A stretch of 64,000 nucleotides of DNA from Nostoc sp. CHAB 5824 (GCF_020829665.1 NZ_JAIVFT010000001.1:561435-625434); one strand, 5' to 3'. Shown: positions 1 through 9,478, counted from the first letter of the stretch. Notes: generated by a model not told the origin, from the sequence alone. Numbers and translations are program-made.

Positions 1-1753
1 TTTTGGCACTCCCACCAACTTTACAGTCGGGACAAATCCCAATGCTGTTGCTATAGAAGATTTTGACGGTGACAGTAAACTAGACTTGGTTGTTGTTAAC
101 TCCACTGATAACAATGTCTCTCTACTGTTGAACAATTCCAATTCTGACCCCACAGACTTGATGTTAAGTGCTACGGCTGTCGATGAGAATGTAGCTGCCG
201 CAAGTAAAGTCGGCACTTTTACCAGCACTGACCCAGATACTGATGACCAGCATACCTATAGTTTAATAGCGGGTACTGGCGATACTGATAACGCCCTATT
301 CAACATTGTTGGCGATAGCCTACAAATAAATAATTCCCCCAACTTTGAAAGCAAATCAACTTATAACATCCGGGTAGCCAGTACAGACCTTGGTGGACTC
401 TTATTTGAGAAGCAGTTAGTTATCAATGTCAACGACCTCAACGAAAAGCCCACAGATTTGATATTTACCGCTAGCAGCAATGATGATGACGACCAAAAAA
501 TCATCGGTCTCTTCACTACCACTGACCCAGACCAAGGTGATGAGCACACTTATAGTTTGGTGACAGGCACTGGTGATACTGATAATAATGCATTCATCAT
601 TGAGGAAGATAGTTTAAAAATTAAATCTGACGCGACTAAATCTAGTTATAAAATCCGCGTCCGCACTACAGACATTGATGGACTCTCTCTTGATAAAGAG
701 TTGGCTGTTAATATTGATGGTTTTGGGTCTACTACAAATACCCAGATAACAACAATTTTCCAACTGGTCAACATTACTCAGAATATCTTTATCGTCAACA
801 GTAAAGTTAAAGGTCGTAAAGGAAAGCTTTCTCTTAAGATTAAAAACAACACCGCTAAAGAGGTGAATGAACTGTGTGTATTTGCCGTTGACGATGAAGA
901 AGGTAGAATTAACGGTATAGCCCCTGGTGCAGAGGGTTATACTAAAGTAGCTCTAGAGCGCTCAAAGGTGATTTTCTCCTCCATTGCTAAACTGCCCAAG
1001 GGTTTTAAGAATGACGATCTGAAAAATATCTTAGAATTCGAGTCTGGTACGAAACTCAGATTTTATTTAATATCTAACAGTACTACTCAGGCTGTACTGT
1101 CTGGAAAAACTTCTTTTTCAAGTGTCGTTTTTTCCTCAGCCACAAATAACAGCACAGAAGAGGAAGGGTTTTCTCTCAACTTCCAGGATTTCGTTGTGAC
1201 AGTTCAGGCAACAGAACAAGAGGTATCTTTAGGTACTAGTCTGCAAGGCAAAAAGCAAGGCGAACTAATTGATTTACGGAGTGTGACACAATTAGTAACA
1301 GCTGAATTTGCAGTCAACAGAGAAGCATCTTACAAGAACTTTGTCGGCTTCTATCAGGTGGCTGATGAGAATGGTGGTATTGACACCAATGGTGATGGCA
1401 CAGCAGATATCCTCGTTGGCCAGGCTGGTTACGCCGAAGCCGCTGTGCGTGGTCGTGTTGGAGGCATTGACTTGGCGGTGGATAACCAAGGTACTGCAAA
1501 TTACACTGGTACTTTCGGGGCGAATTCTTTGTTTGCACCATTTATTATTGTGGATGGTAAACCCGATGCAATTCTTAATGGTAATGCCAACAAGAAGATT
1601 TACTTCACATTCTTGGGTGCTAATTCAGATAAGGTAGATCACATTCGGCTGTTAGGGAATAACACCTTTGGTTTTGAAGATTTAACAAATGGTGGTGACA
1701 AAGATTACAACGATGTGATTGTGCAGCTAAATTTAAGTGTCAATGCTGCGTAA
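1..1753 (+). CDS. Large secreted protein, C-terminal part (VCBS/cadherin-like/DUF4114), cut by left edge
   Basis: The frame is open to base 1, so the gene starts outside the window. The first codons read as an FG-GAP/VCBS-type calcium-binding repeat (IEDFDGDSKLDLVVVN). Two cadherin-like units follow, each with the pattern TDPD..D.HTYSL..GTGDTDN. The last 200 residues look like DUF4114, with the ending NTFGFEDLTNGGDKDYNDV typical of that domain. Acidic, Asn/Gly-rich composition with no membrane segment suggests a calcium-binding surface or released protein. The type I exporter and HlyD adaptor just downstream make it a likely type I secretion substrate; that link is inferred from proximity. 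A hairpin terminator follows at 1781-1818. Confidence 0.85.
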   Translation, partial: FGTPTNFTVGTNPNAVAIEDFDGDSKLDLVVVNSTDNNVSLLLNNSNSDPTDLMLSATAVDENVAAASKVGTFTSTDPDTDDQHTYSLIAGTGDTDNALFNIVGDSLQINNSPNFESKSTYNIRVASTDLGGLLFEKQLVINVNDLNEKPTDLIFTASSNDDDDQKIIGLFTTTDPDQGDEHTYSLVTGTGDTDNNAFIIEEDSLKIKSDATKSSYKIRVRTTDIDGLSLDKELAVNIDGFGSTTNTQITTIFQLVNITQNIFIVNSKVKGRKGKLSLKIKNNTAKEVNELCVFAVDDEEGRINGIAPGAEGYTKVALERSKVIFSSIAKLPKGFKNDDLKNILEFESGTKLRFYLISNSTTQAVLSGKTSFSSVVFSSATNNSTEEEGFSLNFQDFVVTVQATEQEVSLGTSLQGKKQGELIDLRSVTQLVTAEFAVNREASYKNFVGFYQVADENGGIDTNGDGTADILVGQAGYAEAAVRGRVGGIDLAVDNQGTANYTGTFGANSLFAPFIIVDGKPDAILNGNANKKIYFTFLGANSDKVDHIRLLGNNTFGFEDLTNGGDKDYNDVIVQLNLSVNAA

Positions 1754-1780
1754 TATTAAATTTAGGTAATTAGCAAAATT

Positions 1781-1818
1781 AGACAACCTCATCCCGGTTG
1801 CGGGGTGGGGTTGTTTTA
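1781..1818 (+). terminator. Rho-independent terminator after the DUF4114 gene
   Basis: CAACCTCATCCC pairs with GGGGTGGGGTTG (two G-T pairs) around a short loop and is followed by TTTTA. It lies 30 bases after the stop codon. Confidence 0.7.
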
Positions 1819-2570
1819 TGCATAGTGATTGAATGGACTCAATATTAATTAAACTAGTAAATTTACTGAAGGCATTTATTGTCTTTCCTTCATAAATTGA
1901 ATAGTTGATTCTTCGAGGGTGGCAAAAAATCTTCAGTTTTACTTTTGCAGTTAACTTTTATTCAATTAAGCTAGCAAAAAAGTGATGGAGAATTATTTCA
2001 TAAATCTGGCATGGCGCTGTTTATCAAGGAAAGCTCACGTCTTTTGCCATCAGTGATAGTATCAATCCCTATGTTTAAGAATTTGTAAAAAATAATTCAG
2101 AAATTTAAAGTTTTTTTATTACATAATTCTTAATTAGGGTATTTACTTAGTAAAGCTTTTGTGATATTTTCATGTTGATTATCATAAATTAAAATATGCA
2201 ACGCTAAGTTTAACAACCGCGTTTCTGTATCTTGGTTTAATGATGAGTATCGATTTTGCATACTTGCAATCCTAAATATAAATTTTAAGCTGTATAAATT
2301 ATGTGGTGTTAACCAAGTGATAACTTGTTCTCCATCGATTTACACTATCTTTGTTTTGAACAACGCATAACAGTTGTAACGCTGTGATATGAATGCAGGT
2401 TTGCAATTAGACTAACTTCCCCTCTGTAGTTTTACGTATTTAGCCACATTGAATGCCACAGAAGTATTGACGCTGCTGGCATAATACTAAAAACTACCAC
2501 TGTTAGTAAAAGAGATTACTCCTTAATATTTTCGACTTTATTCCTCACTTTTACCTACGACTTGTTTTAT
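1819..2570. other. AT-rich gap with one possible small ORF
   Basis: Between the terminated DUF4114 gene and the exporter. It is AT-rich, with no repeat family recognised. It holds one plausible short minus-strand ORF (2130-2261, listed separately). The exporter promoter should lie here but no convincing -35/-10 pair stands out. Confidence 0.5.
2130..2261 (-). CDS. Possible 43-residue small protein
   Basis: ATG at 2261, preceded by AGGA eight bases upstream, opens a 43-codon frame ending in TAA at 2130. The product starts MQNRYSSLNQDTETRLLNLA and is mostly predicted helix (an amphipathic Leu/Ile/His stretch at residues 15-40) ending in KYPN. No family was recognised. It could be a small regulator, a remnant of a longer gene, or chance; the AT-rich setting lowers the chance of a long open frame only slightly. 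Confidence 0.35.
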   Translation of the reverse strand: MQNRYSSLNQDTETRLLNLALHILIYDNQHENITKALLSKYPN

Positions 2571-5500
2571 ATGACTTATATTAAGAACACTTTTCTCGAA
2601 TTTATTACTACCCTAGAAGGGTTTGATCAGTTACCAGATGCAGCGATCGCTAATCTATCAGAACAGCTGCAAGCTTGGCGCTATCGCATAGGCCAGAAAA
2701 TCATCGGTAAAGAAAGTCTCCCAGAACGCATCACCATCATTTATGAGGGGCAAGTGCGCCTGTTGGGATATGATCCCCAGACGCAAATGCCAATTACCTT
2801 AAAATTGCTGCAACCTGGAGAAATTATCGGCGAAATTAGTTTGTTGCGCGATGTCGCCTGTGAAACAGCGATCGCCTCTACCGAAGTAGTGTGTTTAACC
2901 TTAAGTGCATCGGCATATTTTAGTTTTCTGGCTTTATACCCAGCTTTTGCCAATGCTCGCAAAAACCGCAGCTATTTGATGGAAGTTTTCGATATTCTCA
3001 GCTCGTATTGGAAACAGCAAGCGATTGCTACTTTAAATTTCAAAGAACTGGCAGAAAACGCCTTACCACAAGCGAAAATACATTACCTCCCTCCAGGAAA
3101 AACTCCATTCAACCAACTCGATAGCGAAAGCGTCTGGTTTGTGAGTGGCGGTGGTACAGTAATAAATTCATCACCTGGCGATCGCCTAGAATCAGACGGT
3201 GACAGAGACAATATCCAGGTCATAAGTCAAAACCCTGCACGGTTGCTTGGTATACATCCGGCAAATTTGATATTGGAAGATAGTCATCAGATAGAACTTG
3301 TGGTCAGGGACACCAAATCAGATAGCCAAGAGGAATTAGATATTCCTTACGCATCAGACGAAATAGTTCCACAGACAGATCCCGATACCTCAAAGAGTTC
3401 GTCAAAACAGAAATACCCGTTTTTTAGTGGTAAGGGAGAACTAAATACAGCCTTCGCCTGCTTTCAAATGATCGCGAAGCACCTAGAAATGCCGTTTCGT
3501 CGAGAAGTGGTTCGCCGCATCTTAACTGAGCAAGTCAAACGTCAGGGTATTATATCGTTTCAAGTTACTGCTTACCTGGCAGAGTTAATCGGACTTAAAG
3601 CGCAGTTGATAGAGCTACCAGTCGCTTCAGTGACGCGCATTCCTACACCGGCACTGATTCGCTATGGTGATAGTTTTGCCGTTTTATATGCAGCGGATGC
3701 AAATACCGTGGTTGTAGGTGTCCCATCCCAAGGAATTGTGCGCTGCAAACCTGCTCAATTAGTTGAACAATTAGATGTTGATCCAACCGACTTTCCGCCC
3801 AAAGTTAGAGTATTACTGCTGACTGCTACCAAAGAAACGCCCCAAGAGCGATTTAGTTTACGGTGGTTTATACCCTATTTGTCACGCCACCGTCGAGTCC
3901 TGATAGAGGTCTTTATCGCTTCCTTTTTTGTGCAGTTGGCAGCGTTGGCGAATCCTCTGGTGGTTCAGTTAATTATCGACAAAGTTATCACTCAAAATAG
4001 TATTGGCACGCTACATATTTTGGGGATTTTGCTATTAGTAGTCGGGCTATTTGAAGCAGTGCTGACTACCTTACGAACCTACTTATTTGTCGATACCACT
4101 AACCGAATCGATATGGGTTTAGGGTCGCAAATTATCGACCACTTGTTACGTTTACCACTGCGCTACTTTGAACGCCGGCCGGTGGGTGAACTTTCCACTC
4201 GCATCAACGAATTAGAAAATATCCGCCAATTCTTGACTGGTACTGCTTTAACAGTCGGGTTAGATGCTCTATTTTCGCTGGTCTATATCGGTGTAATGCT
4301 GATTTATAGTTGGCAACTCACCTTGGTAGGCTTGAGCACAATTCCAGTATTTGTGATTATCACCTTAGTTGCTTCTCCCACTATTAGCAGACAGTTACGT
4401 GCCAAAGCCGAACGCAACGCCGAAACTCAATCTTATTTAGTGGAGGTGATGTCAGGAATTCAAACAGTAAAAGCGCAAAATATCGAATTGCGATCGCGCT
4501 TTTCTTGGCAAGAGCGTTATGCTCGGTTTGTCGCCGCTGGTTTTAAAACCGTTGTGACTTCCACCCTCGCCAATTCTACCAGCAACTTTCTTAACAAACT
4601 CAGCAGCTTACTCGTTTTGTGGGTAGGAGCTTATTTAGTACTCCAAGGAGAATTAACTTTAGGCGAATTAATTGCCTTTAGAATTATATCCGGTTACGTC
4701 ACCAGCCCAATATTGCGTTTAGCTCAACTCTGGCAAAGCTTCCAAGAAACAGCTTTGTCTTTAGAACGTTTAAGCGATATTGTCGATACACCACAAGAAG
4801 CAGAAACAGACCGCTACAATATACCCTTACCTGCGATCAAGGGAGCAGTGAAATACGAAAATGTTTCCTTCCGCTTTGGAACGAGTGGCCCTCTGCAACT
4901 TTCTAATGTCAACCTCGAATTTGCGCCAGGTAAATTTGTCGGCATTGTCGGACAAAGTGGGTCTGGTAAAAGTACGATGATGAAATTACTGCTGAGACTT
5001 TACGAAACTGAATCCGGCAGAATTTTGATTGATGGTTATGATATTGCCAAAGTGGAACTCTATTCACTGCGGCGACAAATTGGTGTAGTTCCCCAAGAAA
5101 CGTTGTTGTTTGACGGAAGCGTTCAAGAAAATATTGCTCTAACCAATCCCGATGCGACAACCGAAGAAATTATCGAAGCGGCTCAAGTTGCGTGCGCCCA
5201 CGAATTTATTATGAACTTACCCAACGGTTACAACACGCGGGTAGGAGAACGGGGTTCTGCACTTTCAGGTGGACAACGACAAAGAATTGCGATCGCCCGC
5301 TCTGTTTTACAACGACCAAAATTATTAGTTTTAGATGAAGCAACCAGTGCATTAGATTATCCCACAGAGCGGCAGATATGTCTCAATTTAGCCAAAGCAT
5401 TCAAGGGTGATACAGTATTTTTTATTACCCATAGACTCAACACTGTAAGTAATGCAGACATGATCGTAGTGATGGATAATAGCAGGGTTATAGAACAAGG

Positions 5501-5573
5501 TAGCCATCAAGAATTAATGGCTACTAAAGGTCATTACTATTACCTGTATCAGCAACAAGATGTGAACTTGTAA
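2571..5573 (+). CDS. Type I secretion ABC exporter with cNMP-binding and C39-like domains
   Basis: About 1000 residues. Order: cyclic-nucleotide-binding-like domain (about 10-145, LKLLQPGEIIGEISLLRD), linker, C39-like domain (about 280-410), six-helix ABC membrane domain (about 435-710) and ATPase domain with Walker A GQSGSGKST near 793, signature LSGGQRQRIAIARS near 897 and Walker B LLVLDEATSALD. In the C39-like domain the catalytic DCG motif reads NTA, and the later His position is SFAVL, so it looks proteolytically dead, as in HlyB. It should export unfolded substrates through the inner membrane with HlyD and a TolC-type partner. ATG 2571 was preferred over TTG 2562, three codons upstream. 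Confidence 0.9.
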   Translation: MTYIKNTFLEFITTLEGFDQLPDAAIANLSEQLQAWRYRIGQKIIGKESLPERITIIYEGQVRLLGYDPQTQMPITLKLLQPGEIIGEISLLRDVACETAIASTEVVCLTLSASAYFSFLALYPAFANARKNRSYLMEVFDILSSYWKQQAIATLNFKELAENALPQAKIHYLPPGKTPFNQLDSESVWFVSGGGTVINSSPGDRLESDGDRDNIQVISQNPARLLGIHPANLILEDSHQIELVVRDTKSDSQEELDIPYASDEIVPQTDPDTSKSSSKQKYPFFSGKGELNTAFACFQMIAKHLEMPFRREVVRRILTEQVKRQGIISFQVTAYLAELIGLKAQLIELPVASVTRIPTPALIRYGDSFAVLYAADANTVVVGVPSQGIVRCKPAQLVEQLDVDPTDFPPKVRVLLLTATKETPQERFSLRWFIPYLSRHRRVLIEVFIASFFVQLAALANPLVVQLIIDKVITQNSIGTLHILGILLLVVGLFEAVLTTLRTYLFVDTTNRIDMGLGSQIIDHLLRLPLRYFERRPVGELSTRINELENIRQFLTGTALTVGLDALFSLVYIGVMLIYSWQLTLVGLSTIPVFVIITLVASPTISRQLRAKAERNAETQSYLVEVMSGIQTVKAQNIELRSRFSWQERYARFVAAGFKTVVTSTLANSTSNFLNKLSSLLVLWVGAYLVLQGELTLGELIAFRIISGYVTSPILRLAQLWQSFQETALSLERLSDIVDTPQEAETDRYNIPLPAIKGAVKYENVSFRFGTSGPLQLSNVNLEFAPGKFVGIVGQSGSGKSTMMKLLLRLYETESGRILIDGYDIAKVELYSLRRQIGVVPQETLLFDGSVQENIALTNPDATTEEIIEAAQVACAHEFIMNLPNGYNTRVGERGSALSGGQRQRIAIARSVLQRPKLLVLDEATSALDYPTERQICLNLAKAFKGDTVFFITHRLNTVSNADMIVVMDNSRVIEQGSHQELMATKGHYYYLYQQQDVNL

Positions 5574-5812
5574 TTACTCATTACTGAGGGCATGGCGTGA
5601 AAAAGCTCTTGAGCAGGGAGCAGGGGGAGAAAAACCATCCAAAAGGAAGGGGTGTTGCTCTCAACCAAGGGAGAATAGAAGCAGGAGTGCTTTTGCCCAC
5701 AAAAGGCGAGGTTTGTACCTTTTCCCTTCCCCCCTGTCTCTTATCAAGGTTTTCGCATCGGTAAACAGTGCCCACTCTACAAAAAATCCAAAATCCAAAA
5801 TTAAAAATCGTT

Positions 5813-7396
5813 ATGACTCAACTTAATGGGAATCACCTCAACGGCAATCAGAAAAACGGTAATCAGAAAAATGGAATCAAGCAAGATTCACGGGTACTTA
5901 CAAAACAACAGAAAGCTGCTCAACAGTCTTTAATCAACTCAAGTACTCAGGAATTTGAGCAATCTATTGTCTTGCGTCAATCTCCAATTTGGTCGCGTAC
6001 AATCATGATGACCCTAATAGGGTTAGCCTGCTTTGGGATTGCTTGGGCTTATTTTGCCAAAATTGAGCAAGTAGTGCCAGCAACAGGGCAATTAAAACCC
6101 GAAGGAACAATCAAAGAAGTTCAAGCTCCTGTTAGTGGAGTGGTGAAAACGGTTTATGTTAAAGATGGACAAGAGGTAAAGGCAGGAGATCCACTACTGA
6201 CTTTTGATTCCATCGCTTCTGTTGCTGAATTAAATTCGTTGAATAAAATTCGCCTTGCATTAACTAAAGAAAACCAGATTTATCGCCGATTGTTGGGTGC
6301 AAGTACTGCTACGGAATCTGAACTGTTATATTTGCGCGGTAATTTGCCACAAGAAACTGCTTTTCTGCTGAAAAGTCGGGCAGCGTTAGTAGGAGAAAAT
6401 GAATTATTGCGGACTCAATTAAAAAATTCTGGTCAAGATTCTAGACTGGGAATTGATGAACAGCAACGTCTACAAGTTGCCAAAAGAGAATTAGATTCTC
6501 GGTCTGCTGCGGCAGAGTTAGAAGTAGAAAAAACCAAGAAACAACTTTCTCAAAACCAAGTTAAACTAGAAGATACTAAAGCAGGTTTAGCAATCCAACA
6601 GCAGATTTTAAATAAACTAAAAATATTAGCAGAAGAAGGCGGTATTTCTCAGCTTCAATATCTCAATCAGCAACAACAAGTACAAACCCTCGCGGCGGAA
6701 GTAGCACAACTAGGTGAAGAACAGAAACGCCTTCAGTTTGATATTCAAAAAGGACGGCAAGAGCTAAGTAATACGGTAGCTGTTTCTGATAAAAACATCT
6801 TGGATAAGATAGCTGATAACAAACAGCGTATTGCCGAAATCGATAGCCAATTCATGAAAGTTATCCTAGATAATGAGCAGCGTTTGGCAGATGTCAATAG
6901 TAAAATCTCTCAAGCACAGTTAAATGTTAAATATGAAGAACTCCATGCGCCTGTAGCTGGAACAGTTTTCGATTTACAAGCAAAAAACCCTGGTTTTGTA
7001 GCAAATCCAACTACAAAACTTCTGCAAATTGTCCCAAATGAAAACTATATAGCTGAAGTTTTCATCACTAATAAAGATATCGGTTTTGTGCGAAAAGGCA
7101 TGAAGGTAGATGTTAGAATTGATTCTTTTCCTTACAGCGAATTTGGCGATATTAAAGGAGAAGTAACTGGGATAGGATCAGACGCATTACCGCCAGATCA
7201 AACACATCAGTTTTATAGATTTCCGGCAAAAATTTCATTGGATAAACAATCTTTAGTGATTAAGGGTAAAAACGTCACTTTGCAATCAGGCATGTCTATC
7301 AGTGCGAATATAAAAGTGCGTGAAGAACGGACTGTGCTAAGTTTATTCACTGAGTTGTTTACTAAGCAAGTTGATACTCTTAAAGAGGTGCGTTAA
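5813..7396 (+). CDS. HlyD-family membrane fusion protein of the type I secretion system
   Basis: A 527-residue periplasmic adaptor. It has a Gly/Asn-rich cytoplasmic N-terminus with short GNQKN repeats, one membrane segment (about 62-80), a split lipoyl-like half (VQAPVSGVVKTVYVKDGQEV), long coiled-coil arms (about 150-370), the second lipoyl half (ELHAPVAGTVFDLQ) and a C-terminal beta domain. It should bridge the upstream ABC exporter to an outer-membrane channel. Start ATG 5813 is preferred; an in-frame GTG at 5768 would add residues encoded by a repeat-like AAAATCCAAAAT tract. The 239-base gap to the exporter holds only low-complexity, repeat-type sequence. Confidence 0.9.
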   Translation: MTQLNGNHLNGNQKNGNQKNGIKQDSRVLTKQQKAAQQSLINSSTQEFEQSIVLRQSPIWSRTIMMTLIGLACFGIAWAYFAKIEQVVPATGQLKPEGTIKEVQAPVSGVVKTVYVKDGQEVKAGDPLLTFDSIASVAELNSLNKIRLALTKENQIYRRLLGASTATESELLYLRGNLPQETAFLLKSRAALVGENELLRTQLKNSGQDSRLGIDEQQRLQVAKRELDSRSAAAELEVEKTKKQLSQNQVKLEDTKAGLAIQQQILNKLKILAEEGGISQLQYLNQQQQVQTLAAEVAQLGEEQKRLQFDIQKGRQELSNTVAVSDKNILDKIADNKQRIAEIDSQFMKVILDNEQRLADVNSKISQAQLNVKYEELHAPVAGTVFDLQAKNPGFVANPTTKLLQIVPNENYIAEVFITNKDIGFVRKGMKVDVRIDSFPYSEFGDIKGEVTGIGSDALPPDQTHQFYRFPAKISLDKQSLVIKGKNVTLQSGMSISANIKVREERTVLSLFTELFTKQVDTLKEVR

Positions 7397-7727
7397 TTTA
7401 TTTATTTGTGAAAGTGGTGTCTACAATCGGCTGTGAGGCTCGAACGCAAGAGCGTGTCGCAGACAAGCCTCTTGTAGAGAAGGCTTTACGCTGCGCTATC
7501 GGTGACGCAATATTCATCGCTGCTTGCAGCTAAGGCTTAATGTGATGGAACTTCATCTATCTTTCATCGGACTTACACATAAAAGATCCCTCAACCCCCT
7601 TAAAAAGTTAATTGAGATACCTTTTTAAGGGGAGTTAGAGGGAATCGAGGTTTCAGGTTTTGAGTGCGTAAGTCCTGTTTTAGAGAGCGATCGCTGTTTG
7701 TCCCAACCTAGTCGCCTGATATTTGCT
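7397..7727. repeat. Intergenic dispersed repeats, including one TIR element
   Basis: 7430-7510 carries a dispersed cyanobacterial repeat (GAGCGTGTCGCAGACAAG and TTTACGCTGCGCTATCGG). 7569-7675 is a 107-base element bounded by GGACTTACACA and TGCGTAAGTCC, related to ends at 26206-26227 and 34664-34854. No gene was seen. Confidence 0.6.
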
Positions 7728-8402
7728 CTAAGCTAATGCCGCTACCTTCTCCAGCAAGCCCTGAAACAGCCTCAAGCCATCACTATTCCCCAGCATCGCG
7801 TCAGATGCTCTTTCTGGGTGCGGCATCATCCCCAACACATTGCCTTGGCGATCGCAAATCCCGGCAATGTTATTCAGTGAACCGTTGGGATTCTTCCCTT
7901 CATAACGGAACACAACTTGCCCGTTATCTTCAATTTTTGCAAGAGTGGCTGCGTCAGCGTAGAATTGACCCTCTCCGTGGGCAATGGGCAAAGTGATAAC
8001 TTCACCATTGGTATAAGCTTGCGTCCAAGGGAGATCGCTACGCTCAACTTTTAAGGGGGCGCGATCGCAGATAAAATGCAAATCCCGATTTCTAGTCAAC
8101 ACCCCTGGCAAAAGTCCAGCTTCAGTTAATACTTGAAAACCGTTGCAAATACCGATTACAAACTTGCCCTTTTGGGCGTGTTCCACAACCTGCTGCATTA
8201 CGGGTGAAAAACGTGCGATCGCACCGCAGCGCAGATAATCCCCGTAACTAAAGCCACCAGGAATGATCACGACATCCAAATCAGCAATGTCCGTTTCTTG
8301 ATGCCAAACCATGCGAGTCGGTTGCCCCAGCAAGTCTCTGGTTACATAAGCAACATCGCGATCGCAATTAGAACCTGGAAAAACAACAACACCGAATTTC
8401 AT
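7728..8402 (-). CDS. purQ: Phosphoribosylformylglycinamidine synthase, glutaminase subunit PurQ
   Basis: 224 residues, the usual length for PurQ. It supplies ammonia from glutamine for the conversion of FGAR to FGAM in purine synthesis, in complex with PurS and PurL. The class I amidotransferase triad is visible: nucleophile Cys86 in GICNGFQ and His195/Glu197 in MMPHPE. The N-terminus MKFGVVVFPGSNCDRD is characteristic. It is co-directional with purS, 188 bases upstream; the spacer is filled with repeats (8403-8590). purL is not in the window. Confidence 0.97.
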   Translation of the reverse strand: MKFGVVVFPGSNCDRDVAYVTRDLLGQPTRMVWHQETDIADLDVVIIPGGFSYGDYLRCGAIARFSPVMQQVVEHAQKGKFVIGICNGFQVLTEAGLLPGVLTRNRDLHFICDRAPLKVERSDLPWTQAYTNGEVITLPIAHGEGQFYADAATLAKIEDNGQVVFRYEGKNPNGSLNNIAGICDRQGNVLGMMPHPERASDAMLGNSDGLRLFQGLLEKVAALA

Positions 8403-8410
8403 GATTAGTC

Positions 8411-8590
8411 AATGCGAGTGGGGAGTGGGGAGTGGGGAGTGGGGGCAGGGGAGCAGGGGGAGACAAGGGGACAAGGGGACAAGGGGACAAGGGGACTTAA
8501 ATCAGAACTTGCAACAAGTCTTTCCCCTTGTCCCCAATTCTCCTTGTCCCCAAGTCCTCTTCCCAATGTCCAATGCCCCATGCCCAATCC
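8411..8590. repeat. GGGGAGT/GGGGACAA tandem repeats with matching inverted copies between purS and purQ
   Basis: 8420-8450 repeats GAGTGGG; 8460-8496 repeats GGGGACAA about four times. 8520-8560 contains the complement, CTTGTCCCC, twice, so the two halves can fold on each other. ORFs crossing this stretch are products of the repeats. Confidence 0.7.
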
Positions 8591-8869
8591 TTAAAAGACT
8601 CCTGTTTGGGTTTCGACCTCAATCAAATCAAAGCGATAATTTTCAATCACGGGATTTGCTAGCATTTGGTCACAAATGCGATCGAGGTCTTGACGAGCTT
8701 TTTTCTCATCAGACGAGGTAATGGTGAGTTCAATGTACTTGCCAATCCGCACCTGGTCAACGTTATCGTATCCAAGTTGCTTAAGACCGGATTGTACAGC
8801 CACACCAGCGGGGTCTAAGACTGAAGGACGAAGTGTCACGAAAATTTTGGCTAGATACTTGGTTTGCAC
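8591..8869 (-). CDS. purS: Phosphoribosylformylglycinamidine synthase subunit PurS
   Basis: 92 residues with GTG start at 8869. PurS is the small dimeric subunit that bridges PurQ and PurL in the FGAM synthase complex. The N-terminal motif KIFVTLRPSVLDPAG and the GLKQLGY segment are typical of the family. It leads the purS-purQ pair and is divergent from the Fur-family gene at 9008, sharing a 138-base upstream region. Confidence 0.95.
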   Translation of the reverse strand: MQTKYLAKIFVTLRPSVLDPAGVAVQSGLKQLGYDNVDQVRIGKYIELTITSSDEKKARQDLDRICDQMLANPVIENYRFDLIEVETQTGVF

Positions 8870-8938
8870 GGGCTTTTGCTGAATGCTGCGATCGCTATAC
8901 TATAACTTTCTGTTCCAACTGAGTGAAAATAAGATTAC

Positions 8939-8983
8939 GAAGCTGTTAAAGTTAATTGATTAATTAGCCCATCTAACAGCTTC
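8939..8983. promoter_or_regulatory. 10-bp perfect inverted repeat upstream of the Fur-family gene
   Basis: GAAGCTGTTA (8939-8948) is matched by TAACAGCTTC (8974-8983) in the divergent purS/fur region, 24 bases before the fur start. It could be an operator or a leader hairpin. It does not resemble the classical TGATAAT..ATTATCA Zur box. Confidence 0.45.
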
Positions 8984-9007
8984 AACTACAGTGGCATATT
9001 AAAATAA

Positions 9008-9418
9008 TTGTCTATGAGAGCCATACGCACCCGCAGTCAAGAGCGTATTTTCAATCTACTGAAAACCATCAAAAAAGGCATTTCCGCCCAGGATATTTAC
9101 GTAGAACTACGTAACACCAATCAGAGCATGGGTTTAGCGACAGTTTACCGTTCCCTAGAAGCCTTAAAACTCGAAGGCATGGTACAAGTGCGGAATTTGG
9201 CTAACGGTGAAGCCCTCTACAGTCTAGCGCAGCAAGACAAACACCATCTTACTTGCTTGCAATGCGGTGTCTCAATTCCAATTCATCAATGCCCGGTTCA
9301 TGACCTAGAAAACCAGTTAGAATCCAGCCATAAGTTTAAAGTTTTTTACCACACCCTAGAGTTTTTTGGCTTGTGCAGTCAATGCCAGGTAAATCAAGCT
9401 ACTGGGATTAGTCAATAG
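9008..9418 (+). CDS. Fur-family metalloregulator, probably Zur (FurB) type
   Basis: A cytoplasmic winged-helix repressor. Residues 1-75 form the DNA-binding part, with the recognition-helix region SMGLATVYRSLEAL. The dimerisation part carries HHLTCLQCG (Cys83, Cys86) and GLCSQCQ (Cys123, Cys126), the two CxxC pairs that bind structural zinc, plus CPVHDLE. The short N-terminus and the HQCPVHDLE segment fit cyanobacterial zinc-responsive FurB better than FurA, but this is from memory. At the annotated start the reading is MSMRAIRTRS; ATG at codon 3 is an alternative. Confidence 0.85.
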   Translation: MSMRAIRTRSQERIFNLLKTIKKGISAQDIYVELRNTNQSMGLATVYRSLEALKLEGMVQVRNLANGEALYSLAQQDKHHLTCLQCGVSIPIHQCPVHDLENQLESSHKFKVFYHTLEFFGLCSQCQVNQATGISQ

Positions 9419-9445
9419 TTATACCAATTCTATGAGAGGAATAAA

Positions 9446-9478
9446 GCGTGTTTTACTTCTGAATTCTGCTGTAATAAA
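9446..9478. repeat. 33-base direct repeat, left copy flanking the toxin-antitoxin remnant
   Basis: Contains GAATTCTGCTGTAAT; 29 of 33 bases match the copy at 10198-10230. Confidence 0.6.

Noticed and set aside
8401-8721. ORFs across the purS-purQ spacer
   Set aside because: Low-complexity repeat translation that also runs antisense into purS.
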